A stretch of 64,000 bases of DNA from Amphiduros pacificus (taxonomy: Eukaryota; Annelida; Polychaeta; Phyllodocida; Hesionidae). This document shows positions 45,216-57,735 of the stretch, piece by piece. Position 1 is the stretch's first letter, and each line of letters begins with the position of its first letter. The position numbers were made by a program, and so were the translations under genes. The stretch lies in contig OX439004.1 in assembly GCA_949316495.1 (NCBI GenBank), forward strand, positions 44,936,447 through 45,000,446, written 5' to 3'. Under the pieces are notes generated by a model. It was not told where the DNA came from. It worked only from the letters and a program-made list of their open reading frames with translations, and ran no database searches.

Positions 45216-45398
45216 TCAGTACTGTAGAAAACTTGGAGTCACAGCATTGTATGAAAATTGAAATTGTTCCATTTCTTTGCTGATGAAGACTTTTTATTTT
45301 TTTGTATTTTATCCATTTGCATAAAAAAGAGGAAAAAGAAAAATGAATAAAAAAAACACATTTTAAGTGTTCTGACTTTCATTTTGGACCAAAAAAAT

Positions 45399-45640
45399 CC
45401 CAACATGAAGAATTTCACCTTTGTTTATTGTATAAAGTCATTATTTTTTATAATTTCTGTCAAAACAAAAATTATTTCAATTCTATATGTTCTGATGTGC
45501 ATGTTGTGAAAATAAAACTTCAAAATGAAGATTTCAGTTTCAGCATGAATAAAAAAAAAAGACTTGTTCCTGGTGGGAATCGAACCCCAGACCTTTAGCA
45601 TTGGAGAGAGATGTCTTACCCACTGAGCCATGTTGAAAAG
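45399..45640 (-). mobile_element. Modular SINE, one-unit copy
   Basis: The head on the - strand contains ACATGGCTCAGTGGGTAAGA and TCTGGGGTTCGATTCCCACC. The linker has an A/T run and TTCATGCTGAAACTGAAATC. One body unit (45399-45517) follows. Same orientation and family as 44735-45215. Confidence 0.65.
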
Positions 45641-47150
45641 TATGATATGACCTTCTCACTGATACATCAAATAGTCAACATCTTTATCACTTTGTCAAGT
45701 TATTTTATAAAGGGATATTCAGTTATTTCACACAACAGCCAAAGTTAAATTTGTAGAGTAAAATTTTCCAAAAATATGTTTGTCTAAGATGATATGAATA
45801 GTGATGCAAATAGATCAAAAGAAACACATATGTATAACTCATCTCTCATTTGAATCCAACCATTTTCTAGTTGATTCTCTCTAGGTAGGTATATAAGGTT
45901 ATCATGTACTTCCTTATATTGAATATGAGGTGTGTCATGTAATGTCCAGACACATTTTATATATTTAACTCGAACTCATAAAACAGAATTGTAATAAGCC
46001 AAAAAAAATCAGTTGCTGGAGTGGAGCACATTTTTGTGGAGAAGTCACATGGAAAGTAGTCCGGTAGGATGTTAAATTCATAGGGAGTTAATGTGTTGAT
46101 ATGTGCTCAATGTGTTTACTCATAACAGAAATCAAGATGACCGAATGTTGGTTGGGAAAGTGCTGGATTTCTCTTAAGGGGAGTACACATCATGTGTCTT
46201 TTGTATTGGAATATTTTCTTTTCTGTAGTGAAATATTATGCAAGGCAAGCTATGTGTGACATGTGTATAAACCACTTAATGACTGAAGTGAGATATGAAT
46301 TATAACTGGAAGGATGATTAACAGAACTTTTACATATTATGATATCTTGAGGTACAATGTATTTTTGTTTCATTACCACAATGAAGTGTCATGATTTCCA
46401 AGAATATGATTGGCTGGTGCCTGTTGTGACACATGAAAATTGATCTGAATATCAACATGATGACACTTCATTTTCTGTAGTGGTTCAGCATGAACATGAA
46501 CATATTTTGGTCTGCAATGCTGTTAAAATTCAGGATCATTTCATGGCTATTTTGTCTCCTTTTTCTAGTTGCAGCTTGCATGTTTTTAGATCTATTTCAA
46601 GTCTATTTCATGTGCTCTGATCCTCCATTTTGACAGGTACACAAGACTCTAAACAACATTACATAACTATCCTATTTATATTCTAGCACACACACCACCA
46701 CATGACCCTTCATTGTGTACCTACTAACACATATCATGACGTCGACATTGATCATGACATTCACATTAATTTCTTTTATAATTGATAATTCATCTATCGC
46801 CATATATCTGGACAATTGACAGACGTAAATATCGTAATAAATATATACCATTTCAGTCTCAGTAATAGAAAAAAGCATAAGTTAAGGAATTAAGGCAGTT
46901 CAGAACATGTGCCTTTTGAAATACTTTTAAAAACTCTACTGTACGTGACATATCATAATTAATGAAAGGTCTGTAATACCTTGATGACATGGCTTAAAAT
47001 AATATTGCAGCTTATTTTATATAACCCCTGGCAATTATGACGTGTTTCTCCAAAAAAGAATATTTCTGATTTGTGATATCTGTCAAACATTGTGAGAGAT
47101 TAAAAAGTTAAACAGGACATAGCTGAGAATGCATCTACATGTCTTGTGTA
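45641..47150. other. Non-coding, AT-rich
   Basis: No exon or array recognised. Confidence 0.45.
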
Positions 47151-48006
47151 TATTCCTGCCCAGATATTATGGTCTCGGGCGATATTCCTGCCCAGATATT
47201 ATGGTCTCAGGCGATATTCCTGCCCAGATATTATGGTCTCAGGCGATATTCCTGCCCAGATATTATGGTCTCAGGCGATATTCCTGCCCAGATATTATGG
47301 TCTCAGGCGATATTCCTGCCCAGATATTATGGTCTCAGGCGATATTCCTGCCCAGATATTATGGTCTCAGGCAATATTCCTGCCCAGATATTATGGTCTC
47401 AGGCAATATTCCTGCCCAGATATTATGGTCCCAGGCGATATTCCTGCCCAGATATTATGGTCTCATACAATATTCCTGCCCAGATATTATGGTCTCGGGC
47501 GATATTCCTGCCCAGATATTATGGTCTCAGGCGATATTCCTGCCCAGATATTATGGTCTCAGGCGATATTCCTGCCCAGATATTATGGTCTCGGGCGATA
47601 TTCCTGCCCAGATATTATGGTCTCAGGCGATATTCCTGCCCAGATATTATGGTCTCAGGCGATATTCCTGCCCAGATATTATGGTCTCAGGCGATATTCC
47701 TGCCCAGATATTATGGTCTCAGGCGATATTCCTGCCCAGATATTATGGTCTCAGGCAATATTCCTGCCCAGATATTATGGTCTCAGGCAATATTCCTGCC
47801 CAGATATTATGGTCCCAGGCGATATTCCTGCCCAGATATTATGGTCTCATACAATATTCCTGCCCAGATATTATGGTCTCAGGCAATATTCCTGCCCAGA
47901 TATTTTGGTCCCAGACGATATTCCTGCCAAGATATTATGGTCCCAGGCGATATTCCTGCCCAGATATTTTGGTCTCAGGCAATATTCCTGCCCAGATATT
48001 ATGGTC
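47151..48006. repeat. 32-bp minisatellite, about 27 copies, with a 384-bp higher-order repeat
   Basis: The unit is TATTCCTGCCCAGATATTAT plus GGTCTCAGGCGA. Variants CAGGCAA, CCCAGG and CATACAA recur in the same order exactly 384 bp (12 units) apart: the CATACAA unit at 47464 and 47848, the first CAGGCAA unit at 47371 and 47755. The unit is not a multiple of three and has no stop in any + frame, so all three + frames read through about 300 codons with the same peptide at shifted offsets. Non-coding. Confidence 0.97.
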
Positions 48007-48412
48007 GGACTCTTGATATTCTTCCACCAGAACCAACTTGAGAGATCTGTCAGCCTGAACATTGCACTCACATGTTCTTGCCTGTTCCTGCCAAGATATG
48101 ATGGCCTCGAACAACATTACTCATTTTGACCAAAAAAATCACAAGACGAATCCCCTTAATACGTATCAACTATTTGATTATCAAAAGTTGCAAGAAGTCT
48201 TTAGTTTGTAAGAACCGATTATTACGATAAATGTACACTCGATTGGCCAGGAATGCATTGATTGAGCACATTAATTGCATGATGACAATAATCTGTCAGG
48301 TGACAAAATGTTAATTAAAAATGTCACAAGATAAAGTGTAATTGATTGCAGAAGTCCTGCTGGATACGATAGCCTTGTTCACAGTTGAGGCAGCACGCAG
48401 CCACGCTTTCAC
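48007..48412. other. Non-coding
   Basis: A short AT-rich spacer. One stray unit-like piece (CCTGCCAAGATATGATGG) near 48085. Confidence 0.5.
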
Positions 48413-48655
48413 AGGTAATACCTTACCCAAAATGTCAGAGAGGTAATACCCAGATTTATACCCCAGAGGTAATATAAGATTAATACCTTTCAAATCCCCC
48501 CCGGAGTATACAGGGAATGCCCAAGTAAATACCCTCCCCCCGAGGGATATAGAGGTAATACCCAGGTAAATGCCCTTCAGTTCCCCTTAAGGGATTTAGA
48601 GGTAATACCCCAGGTAAATACCCTTCAGTTCCCCTCAAGGGTTATAGAAGTAATG
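48413..48655. repeat. Degenerate repeat of about 60 bp
   Basis: Four decayed copies containing GGTAATACCCAGGTAAATACCC, TTCAGTTCCCCTCAAGGG and ATAGAGG. The later copies are more alike. Confidence 0.75.
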
Positions 48656-51600
48656 TCAAGCATCTAAGTGATCTGACAAAGCCTAAACAATGTTGAAAAG
48701 ACATAATACAAATATATAAAATGACATTTTATGAAATGGAATGGGCATGATTGCAGGCAGGACTGAGCTCTCATGGTCACTGATTCTGGCCACATCATGC
48801 CATTCCAGCTGACAGCCTATTCACTGAGCCTACTCACTGTCACTTCCTTTATCATGCCCCCATGCTTGCTCATTCACCTCATATAACACATCTAATTACA
48901 AGCTGTCATTGTTGTAAACACCTGCGCAGGCACCATACCCAGTGAGCAAGTGACACTTCCTGATGTTCAGTCACAACTACAGGTTACATGGCTAGAATAA
49001 AATGGTTAAAGCATTCATGAAATCATAGAGGTCACAGGCAATTTTACAGACGTTTGGGGTATGCTTAAATGATATGTGGCCATGAAACTGTGATACAAGT
49101 AAGCTATCTCACTAAAATCATAAAATATACGCTGACCACAGTTATTTTGTTGCTGAAAGTGCCAAGTACTGGCTGTACTCTATTGACTACCAGGTGGTCA
49201 CATGTATACAAGCATGTGACCTCTATTGTGGCCTGTCGGGGTATGAGGCCTGTACCAATGTACAAACATTAATGGACAAACAGGCCTCTGTGTGCCAAAT
49301 CATTCCACTGTCCCAATCCGGTGGTTTTGTTGGCAAAAAATTACTAAGCAGGCATTTGCAGTAGCTCCAATGGATGATTTAGATTTTAGCAGAAGACTCA
49401 TCTACTCTATAATGGCACAGACATTTATGTAGGGGAAATACGATGGGTTATAACATTTGATCACAAAGCTGTAGGGTATAAACATTTGTGTTATGCAAGG
49501 GAAAAGTGATTGAAAACCTCATTTCATGAATGCTTTAAGTCTTATAGATATAATAACCAAAGTGGGACAGTAAACCACTTCGCAGGTGCCTGTATGCTAT
49601 GGCCGGAATTCCGGTCATACGTCACTGGAAATATGTGGTCGTTGTGTAGGATTTCCCGGTTCTATATTTACGTGAACCAATCAAAGCAATCCTCCAATAA
49701 TTAGTGACATTATTCGCCCGCTGCACAAACCCATCTCAACAAGAGGTCCTTGATTGTCCTAATATATTTGGACAAGGATTGTCTTAGTCTCACCAGAGGA
49801 AACTTTCCTGGGAGTTGGTCATTCATACGAGTGCAAAGCTTGCCTGGAAATGGTCAATCTAACAAATGGAAACTTGGCTCGGAGTTGGTCCGTCACATGG
49901 GAGAAATTTTGGCTCGTTGTTGATTTGTCAAACTGCAGTCAAAAGTAGTGGGTTAGTAAAACTAGGAGGCACTTGATTAAGAGTGGTTCAGTTAAACATT
50001 GGTACAATTGACCAGGAAAGAGTCAGTTAAACTATAGAATACTTTAACTTTTGCCCAGAAATCTATTTTAGAATTTCTTTGGATAGGGTTAGTTAAATTA
50101 TCTGTCTTTTGGGCGTGCGCAATCACTGGAATGGTTAAGAGGTGGAATTGTCGGGTGTGGCTCGGAGTAATGCTGAGTGATGTCCAACACTCAGACGCTA
50201 ATCCTCGAAATGGTCCTCTTACTGCTAATGGCAGTCTGCTCACGTATCAATGATTATCATTATCAGAGTTATAAGCGGCAGCCACTCGAGGTAATATTCT
50301 GCAAGTGTTCAGGGAAGTAACGTTGAGAAGTAATATTCTCCTTCAAATTGATTTAGGTATCAGCTATCTCATGGAAACATATCTTATATTCTTAATATTG
50401 ATTTTACACCTACATCCATTTTAATGGCCTGGCTTATTGTTGTTGCCTGAGGGGGGTCTGTTTGTCTGTCTAATGTCCCTTATATCCTATTATAAACTAT
50501 TTAATGGATATATTGAGAACACAGGTTAGTCCAAAGAGAGGTTTGGTTGATTGTTAATGTGTAAAATTAATGGACGCAAAAAACACTTTGTAGAAGTAGT
50601 ATGTGACTCTTCTTCGCCATACGCAGTAAATCTTTAAAGATACGAACACAATATCAAATGAGTGATAGGTTTTTGGCTTTGACTGTGCCACAATGATCTT
50701 GATCCTGATGGAAAATGTCCGGGCAGTTTCTTTAACAAATATAAAAGGGAGATGCTTCATTTTTGGTAAGGAAGATATAAAGTGACAAGTCTGCCATGTC
50801 ATTGATTTTTGTCTTTGACCTTGCTCCAAAAGTCTTGTCTAATGCTCACGAACCTACGGTAGGAAATCCTTCATATCTGATGCATAAAATGATCTTTACG
50901 TGTCCTAGTGCGATGTCAAGTATATTTGACCTTTGACCTTTGACCTTTGGATTTGCTGTAATGACCTACATTGTCTGTTATTGTAAGTGGCAGATAGTTG
51001 ATATTTGGCAATTTTCATGATCTGTAGTGATACTCGTCAGGAATGTTGAGGGTTTTTATTGTCCTGGGACAATTATATGATTATATCTTCAAAGTACCTC
51101 ATATTGGCAAAACCTGTTGTACACAGCATATCGTAACCAATCGCATGAAACAACATTGTCCGGGCAAAATGGTTAATACATGGTCAAAGCTAAATTCAAG
51201 AAAAGGCCAAGGGTGTTAAATGTTCTTCATGGTATTTTGTGGAGCATTCAAAATAGCGGTTATATGAAACAGCTGAGGTTATGAAAATAATATATATAGG
51301 ACTGGAATTTTCGCTGATTTCTAACCCACTGTGATAAACGTCATAGATTGGTACATGTCATCATATTGTGAGCTGTCATGACCTCAGCAATATACATCAA
51401 TGCCATGATAAATCAATATTTGTATGAAGAGTGAGATATCATGTTGAGCTTTGACTGTAAGATCCAAGTTGCAAGGGAGAACTCACTTGTCAAGTATCTC
51501 ATATAAGGTTTCTGGTGACCTGCCAAACGGCTGATAGGAAGTGACCTCCTCAGGTCTCCTAGTTAAATGGATTCACTATGGCTGTTCCAAATATCCGCAG

Positions 51601-53619
51601 GTTCTATATAACTCGACGTGGGCTAACTAATGTACAATTACAGTAATATCTCTTGCCAGTGTTTGCCTGTCACATGCATGTAGCTCTATTTTAACTCTGT
51701 GAGGTCAGCCAAGCACACATGTTTAATATATATTCTTTCATGTCACTGACATTTAATGGACGGAGAAAAAGGAACACATTTTTAAGACTGTCCTCATTTA
51801 GGCAATATAACCTGATGTATTTGCTTTTCTATCTGGTGTAAACAATCAGAGATTTTTAATTGTGTAAATCTTCAGATATTTGTAACATGTATGTACATTT
51901 ATTTCATTTCCACCAAGTTATCTTGAAAAAGTGTGTAAATACCACCAACTTCAACAGCGTAGTATTATTTCTTTTTCAAATCTTTCTAAAGGAAATCTTT
52001 TTTTTTACATAACTATACCCAAATCAAGATGTTTTTACATAACTATTCCCGTATTAAGATATGTGGTAATTTTATATGGTTATCTGTTTTTTGTTGTTTT
52101 TATACTGCCTGTGGAAAACGATAAAGAAAGATGAAACCTTTGCATATGGGTATTGGTCCTTTTCTATGTCTATTTTCAAGAAAAGTTTGTTATGTGTCAA
52201 AGCATTTTGTAACACATAACTTGTTATTCCCTTGATAGAAAATACCAAATTTTGAACGGAAAGTTTTTGAAATGGAACCTGCGTCGGAGATTAAATGTTA
52301 AATAGGACATAAAAATATGCAAATATTATGCCCATTTGTGATTCTGGTTGTTGTGAAAGTACTAAAATCATCGTGGTCTAATATTCTCTTCAGCGCCTGA
52401 CATGTAATGAACACGTCATCATAGTTTGCCTGAACACAACTTAAAATTTATATATAAAATCTAATATTTAATAAACCATTTTTTTGGTGTGTGTTTTGTG
52501 GTTTGCTTCATTTCTGTCTGTAATATTTGTAAAACATAAAATTCATACATGTGATATTGATATTAACATGTGATATTAATATCAGCATATTTTTTCCTGT
52601 GCCTTTCATCTTCATGTTATATTTGTATATTATGTATATAACTATATATGGTATATAACACTGATCTTCGTGTAACTATCAAAGTATTTAAGGCCCAGTT
52701 CCTCAGATATGAATGTACGCCCATGACAAGGTTTCTCTTCCCTGGGTTATGGCATTGATCTTGGTGACACTATTAGAGTAGGTTTGACGCACTACACAAG
52801 ATGGATTGTAATTTTACTACTATCCAAGTAAGTCAGGTTCATTGGTTGTCCAGCTGCCGCCTCAAAGTAGTGTTGACTTCAAAGTGAGCGAGGTTGTTTC
52901 TGAGCTGAGTGTAGGAGACCTGTGCATATATCATGTGTCTTGTGAGCAGAGAGGGTGGGCCTGGGCAGAGCGATATAGCATTATGGTCTAGATAATGCCA
53001 AAGGTCTGAGACCTCATATGCCCGGACGTGCTGCACTCCATCCTCCAAAAAGTACAGCATGCTCTATTGTAAGAAATGCCCAAACAGTCCTACCCTTCTA
53101 CTATGCATCACGTTCCACTATACTTAATGAGAAATAAAGTATCATCAATGTAGACAGTTGTGCCATCTTTAATCTATATTTTCTAAATGTTTGAATGTAC
53201 ACGTTATAGGTAACTAGGTTGTTACCCTGTATTATCTCATTATTATAGACATGACAAATAAGCCATTTCCTTACTCATGAGATATTGATGTTTCAGAAGA
53301 AAAACTAATCCCTTCTTTTTCTAAGATAAAACTAACGAACGAAGATATGTCTTAAAAGATTACGGACACAAGTTTACCGTTGATTTAAAGTATGCTTGCA
53401 TATAACATTTTAATTAAGAGTGGAAATTTCCCTGGAAAACCACATCAACGTACAACACTTCTCAACCAAATAAATCTCTGGAGTAAATCGTGGATGTCAT
53501 GAGTAAGTAGATTATTTCCAACAAACAAGGCATCTCATCATCTGTGACAGATTGTGATACAAAAGATAAATGAAGAAAAGACAGATGCAATCATACTATC
53601 CCCTGATAGGGAACCTTAC
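48656..53619. other. Non-coding, AT-rich
   Basis: Contains a loose 45-bp repeat at 49795-49915 (GGAAACTT..CTGGGAGTTGGTC, three decayed copies) and three GACCTTT heptamers at 50929-50949. ORFs such as 49992-50243 (-) lack motifs. No exon called. Confidence 0.4.
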
Positions 53620-53735
53620 CTGCTTGGTGCTGTTAACCTATCGTCTGTAATACCGTCTCTCAGAAGGGCATCTATTTCTACGAGTGTGGTATACCTCCTC
53701 CGTGGTGGCAACAAGGTTGGCGAGTGTTTCTTCAT
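53620..53735 (-). CDS. Candidate first coding exon, unknown gene
   Basis: A minus-strand ATG at 53735-53733 opens 38 codons ending in a very good donor, CCAAGCAG/GTAAGG, in phase 2. It reads MKKHSPTLLPPRRRYTTLVE and then IDALLRDGITDDRLTAPS. An in-frame TGA lies 12 bases upstream of the ATG, so either this is the first coding exon or the acceptor CACATGAGCAG lies immediately upstream. It is GC-richer than the surrounding DNA and includes repeated GCGTGGCCGGCAG upstream. No signal peptide, no known domain. Confidence 0.35.
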
Positions 53736-53739
53736 ACGG

Positions 53740-53880
53740 GCTGCTCATGTGGTTGTGAGCTGCTCAGACTGCCGGCCACGCTGAGGCATCTGCCGGCCAC
53801 GCTGGTGCAACTGCAGGCGATCTTTGCCTGCGTGGGTACGGCGTAATATAGCGCACGTGTTGTGGCGTCTGGATTCAATA
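53740..53880 (-). promoter_or_regulatory. GC-rich segment upstream of the 53.6-kb exon candidate
   Basis: A CpG-containing stretch with a duplicated GCGTGGCCGGCAG motif and CACGTGCGCTATATTACGCC on the - strand. Location suggests a 5' UTR or promoter if the 53.6-kb exon is real. Speculative. Confidence 0.2.
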
Positions 53881-55293
53881 GGTACTGATGGCTGAGAACT
53901 AAAACAATACACTGCTAACTGTGGTCATATGTTCATTTTAACGATGTCAACTGCTTTGAAAATTCATGGGTGGTACAGATGAAATAGATCATATTTGTGG
54001 GGGAGGGATGGGGATGGTGAAATTAACAAAAGTTAAATAGCGGGAAAACCGTAACTACTAACTTAAAAGGCTTATAGTAATTTGTATTTACCTCTTGCAG
54101 TCTCCTAATTGCATAATATTTGGCCCCAAAAATGTGTTACCTTACCTTATGTAGCATTGTGCTTATCTGAAGACACTAACATATTTTTAATTTTTTTTAT
54201 TAAGCATCACACCATACTCTTAAAAACGGCCATGAAATAAGATAACAAAATATATTTTAATTTAATCTACATCAATTTGGAGTCAAATGACGATGATGAT
54301 TAATCTTTCGATTGAGAAATTCATTCCGGGTACTCTTCAAAAGCAGCAGGGCATTGAACACAGGACGTAGTCTTTCAGCTGGCGTGGTTTATTTATGACA
54401 GCAAGAGAAAAACTTAATACTGTGATAAACTTGACCTGAAATTACAATAAAAAAATAACAGCACCAAATAATGTTACATTTAATTACCGATTCAACATGA
54501 CCCTTTTTTACAATACCAGATCCAGACCCGGTGGCTATGACACAGGTGTCCCTCCGTAGTAGATATAAGCCCCTTATAACGGTGTCCAGGCAGATGTGTA
54601 CATGTCAATAGCAGCCGCGGCGTGTTTCCTGACATCTACTTGATGACACACACCTGATGAAGCATTTCAAAAGGAGGAGAGTGCTCGCTGCAGGGGACTT
54701 GCAAATAACATTGCACGTTCAGGAAACACCGCCGCCACAGAAAGATCCGCTAATGAAGCGAATCAACTTGTTTGCATCATGGCGGGAACATGTGGATTGT
54801 CCATGTGTTGAAGGTCAGGCCAATTAATGTGAAATGTGAGCATTATTTCAAGGCCTAGTTGGACACCAGGATTTCCAGGCAAAGATACAAACTTCTACCT
54901 GTACAAAACTACAGCTCATTCTGCATTAAGAAATAACAATATCTTGCAGACAAGAGGGGGGAAGCTCAAATAACAGGGAGGGCATCTATTGGTGAAGATC
55001 TATAGTGAAGATTAGATTTGTTGTCAATTAAGTAGGAAAGTAAATTTAATCCATCAGAGGGCACCATAATCTATATAATTTGATTTTAGCGGGAAAAGCA
55101 CAGCTCAAATAACTTTGGTGAAGATCAGATTTGTTGTCAATTATGTGAGAGAGTAAATCTAATCCATCAGAGGGCACCACAGTCTATGTGGATGCCATAT
55201 GAACTCATGTGGGTAAATATCAGTCTTTTCAAGTGCAGACATGGTAGGGGATGGTCTTTGAGTTTGAGATCCAAATCCTTTATAACTCAACCC
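53881..55293. other. Non-coding with two small repeats
   Basis: Holds a gapped inverted repeat at 54615-54632 and 54719-54736 (GTGTTTCCTGA arms). It also holds a direct repeat at about 55003-55080 and 55111-55185 (GATTTGTTGTCAATTA, AATCCATCAGAGGGCACCA). No exon recognised. Confidence 0.5.
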
Positions 55294-55908
55294 ATGCAGT
55301 TCTGAGGTAATGCATCTCTTTACTTTTTTGGGGTAGAGTATGTCTTCTCATGGTGTTTGGGGGTAGAGTATGTCTTCCCATGTAGTAGAGTATGTCTACC
55401 CATGGAGTTTGGGGGTAGAGTATGTCTACTCATGGGGTAGAGTATGTCTACTCATGGAGTTTGGGGGTAGAGTATGTCTACTCATGGATGTCTGCACATG
55501 GGGTAGAGTATGTCTACTCATGTAGTAGAGTATGTCTACTCATGGGGTTTGGGGGTAGAATGTGTCTACTCATATGTATGGAGTTTTGGGGTAGAGTATG
55601 TCTACTCATCGGGTTTAGGGATAGAGTATGTCTACTCATGGGGTAGAGTATGTCTACGTATCGGGTAGAGTATGTCTACTCATGGGGTAGAGTATGTCTA
55701 CTCATGGAATTTGGGGGTAGTGAACACATTAACGCTGTGCCGTAGTTACTCTCACAAAAAACATAATATTGTCCTTTGTTAAGTATATATACTAAGCTAT
55801 TTAATATTTAGATATATATTCAACTGTTTTAATTACAACATCAATCAAAGTTGAGCCGAGGGTAACAAATGTGGTCGATTTGTCTTGAGTGAAAACACGT
55901 CAGGATAT
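55294..55908. repeat. 615-bp tandem duplication, copy 1
   Basis: Contains a minisatellite of about 18-24 bp units (GGGGTAGAGTATGTCTACTC) in 55325-55720, plus about 190 bp of unique flank ending CACGTCAGGATAT. Nearly identical to the next 615 bp. I count only two or three substitutions (for example GTAGAG vs GTAGAT, and GAACACATT vs GAACATATT). Confidence 0.97.
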
Positions 55909-56523
55909 ATGCAGTTCTGAGGTAATGCATCTCTTTACTTTTTTGGGGTAGAGTATGTCTTCTCATGGTGTTTGGGGGTAGAGTATGTCTTCCCATGTAG
56001 TAGAGTATGTCTACCCATGGAGTTTGGGGGTAGAGTATGTCTACTCATGGGGTAGAGTATGTCTACTCATGGAGTTTGGGGGTAGATTATGTCTACTCAT
56101 GGATGTCTGCACATGGGGTAGAGTATGTCTACTCATGTAGTAGAGTATGTCTACTCATGGGGTTTGGGGGTAGAATGTGTCTACTCATATGTATGGAGTT
56201 TTGGGGTAGAGTATGTCTACTCATCGGGTTTAGGGATAGAGTATGTCTACTCATGGGGTAGAGTATGTCTACGTATCGGGTAGAGTATGTCTACTCATGG
56301 GGTAGAGTATGTCTACTCATGGAATTTGGGGGTAGTGAACATATTAACGCTGTGCCGTAGTTACTCTCACAAAAAACATAATATTGTCCTTTGTTAAGTA
56401 TATATACTAAGCTATTTAATATTTAGATATATATTCAACTGTTTTAATTACAACATCAATCAAAGTTGAGCCGAGGGTAACAAATGTGGTCGATTTGTCT
56501 TGAGTGAAAACACGTCAGGATAT
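55909..56523. repeat. 615-bp tandem duplication, copy 2
   Basis: Head-to-tail copy of 55294-55908 at an exact 615-bp offset. The minisatellite and the unique flank are both copied. The junction shares only AT beyond the copy, so the event looks like a large unequal exchange or replication slip rather than unit-by-unit growth. Confidence 0.97.
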
Positions 56524-56546
56524 ATTATTCTGATCTTTAATAATTT

Positions 56547-56787
56547 GGCTAGCAAAGACTGGTCCCTATGAGGGCTAGCAAAGACTGGTCCCTATGAGGG
56601 CTAGCAAAGACTGCTCTCTATGAGGGCTAGCAAAGACTGGTCCCTATGAAGGCTAGCAAAGACTGGTCCCAATGAGGGCTAGCAAAGACTGGTCCCTATG
56701 AGGGCTAGCAAAGACTGGTCCCTATGAGGGCAAACAAAGACTGGTCCCTATGAGGGCTAGCAAAGACTGGTCCCTATGAGGGATAGC
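56547..56787. repeat. 26-bp minisatellite
   Basis: About 9.3 copies of AGGGCTAGCAAAGACTGGTC plus CCTATG with very few changes. It starts 23 bp after the 615-bp duplication. Confidence 0.95.
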
Positions 56788-57199
56788 GCAAAGCTCGTTG
56801 TAATCTCAAGCAGCTGCGTGGGAAATCACTAATGATATACTAATGACTATAAACACGGTATTAAAGAGGCTCAGCCAAATGTACATCAAGTTTAAGGAGG
56901 TTTCACATTATCAATTGATAACTAATTTTCACTTCATCTACTTGTGAATGAAATTCTCACTATAAGCAAAGCATTTATTTGTTAAGATTCTCAAATGAAA
57001 CACGGAAATCATGATGAACTAACTTTATAACATGACGTGTATCAGGATATATTGGATGATTGATTGATTATATTTGAGGAAAGGCAGGGATTACCTCCTG
57101 AATCTACAGGGAATGCTTGTGTCAAGATAACAAACTAGCTTTGAAAATTTCCTTCCAACAAGTCAGAGTTGTGTAGCGTGGGAAATGATAACCTTCTTA
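56788..57199. other. Non-coding
   Basis: A spacer between arrays. No exon recognised. Confidence 0.5.
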
Positions 57200-57735
57200 G
57201 GACAGATAGGTCCCCTACTACCCATGTAGTTCCCCTACCCCACAAGTAGTTCCCCACCCCACATGTAGTTCCCCTACCCCACAAGTAGTTCCCCTACCAG
57301 ACAAGTATTTTCCCTACCTCACAAGTATTTTCCTTACCCCACAAGTAGTTCCCCACCCCACACGTAGTTCCCCTACCACACAAATAGTTCCCCTGCTAGA
57401 CATGTAGGTCCCCTACCCCACAAGTAGGTCCCCTACCAGACAAGTATTTTCCCTACCTCACAAGTATTTTCCCTACCCCACAAGTAGTTCCCCACCCCAC
57501 ACGTAGTTCCCCTACCACACAAATAGTTCCCCTGCTAGACATGTAGGTCCCCTACCCCACAAGTAGGTCCCCTACCCCACAACTAGTTCCCCTACCACCC
57601 ACGTAGTTCCCCTATCACACAAGTAATTCCCCTACCACACAAGTAGTTCCCCTGCCCCACACGTAGTTCCCCTACCACACAACTAGTTCCCCTACCACAC
57701 AAGTAGTTCCCCTACCACACAACTAGTTCCTTCTT
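57200..57735. repeat. 20-bp minisatellite with a 139-bp higher-order repeat
   Basis: About 26 units of the form CACAAGTAGTTCCCCTACCC. A seven-unit block including CAAGTATTTTCCCTACCTCA repeats at 57301 and 57440 almost exactly. Units drop or gain a base, so no long ORF is created. Confidence 0.92.

Noticed and set aside
47129-48129. Three overlapping + strand ORFs of about 300 codons
   Set aside because: All three read the same peptide at shifted offsets because a stop-free 32-bp unit cycles through the frames.
50929-50949. Telomere-like or nuclear-receptor-element repeat (GACCTTT three times)
   Set aside because: Only three heptamers, not the animal telomere motif. Single AGGTCA-like half-sites are common by chance.
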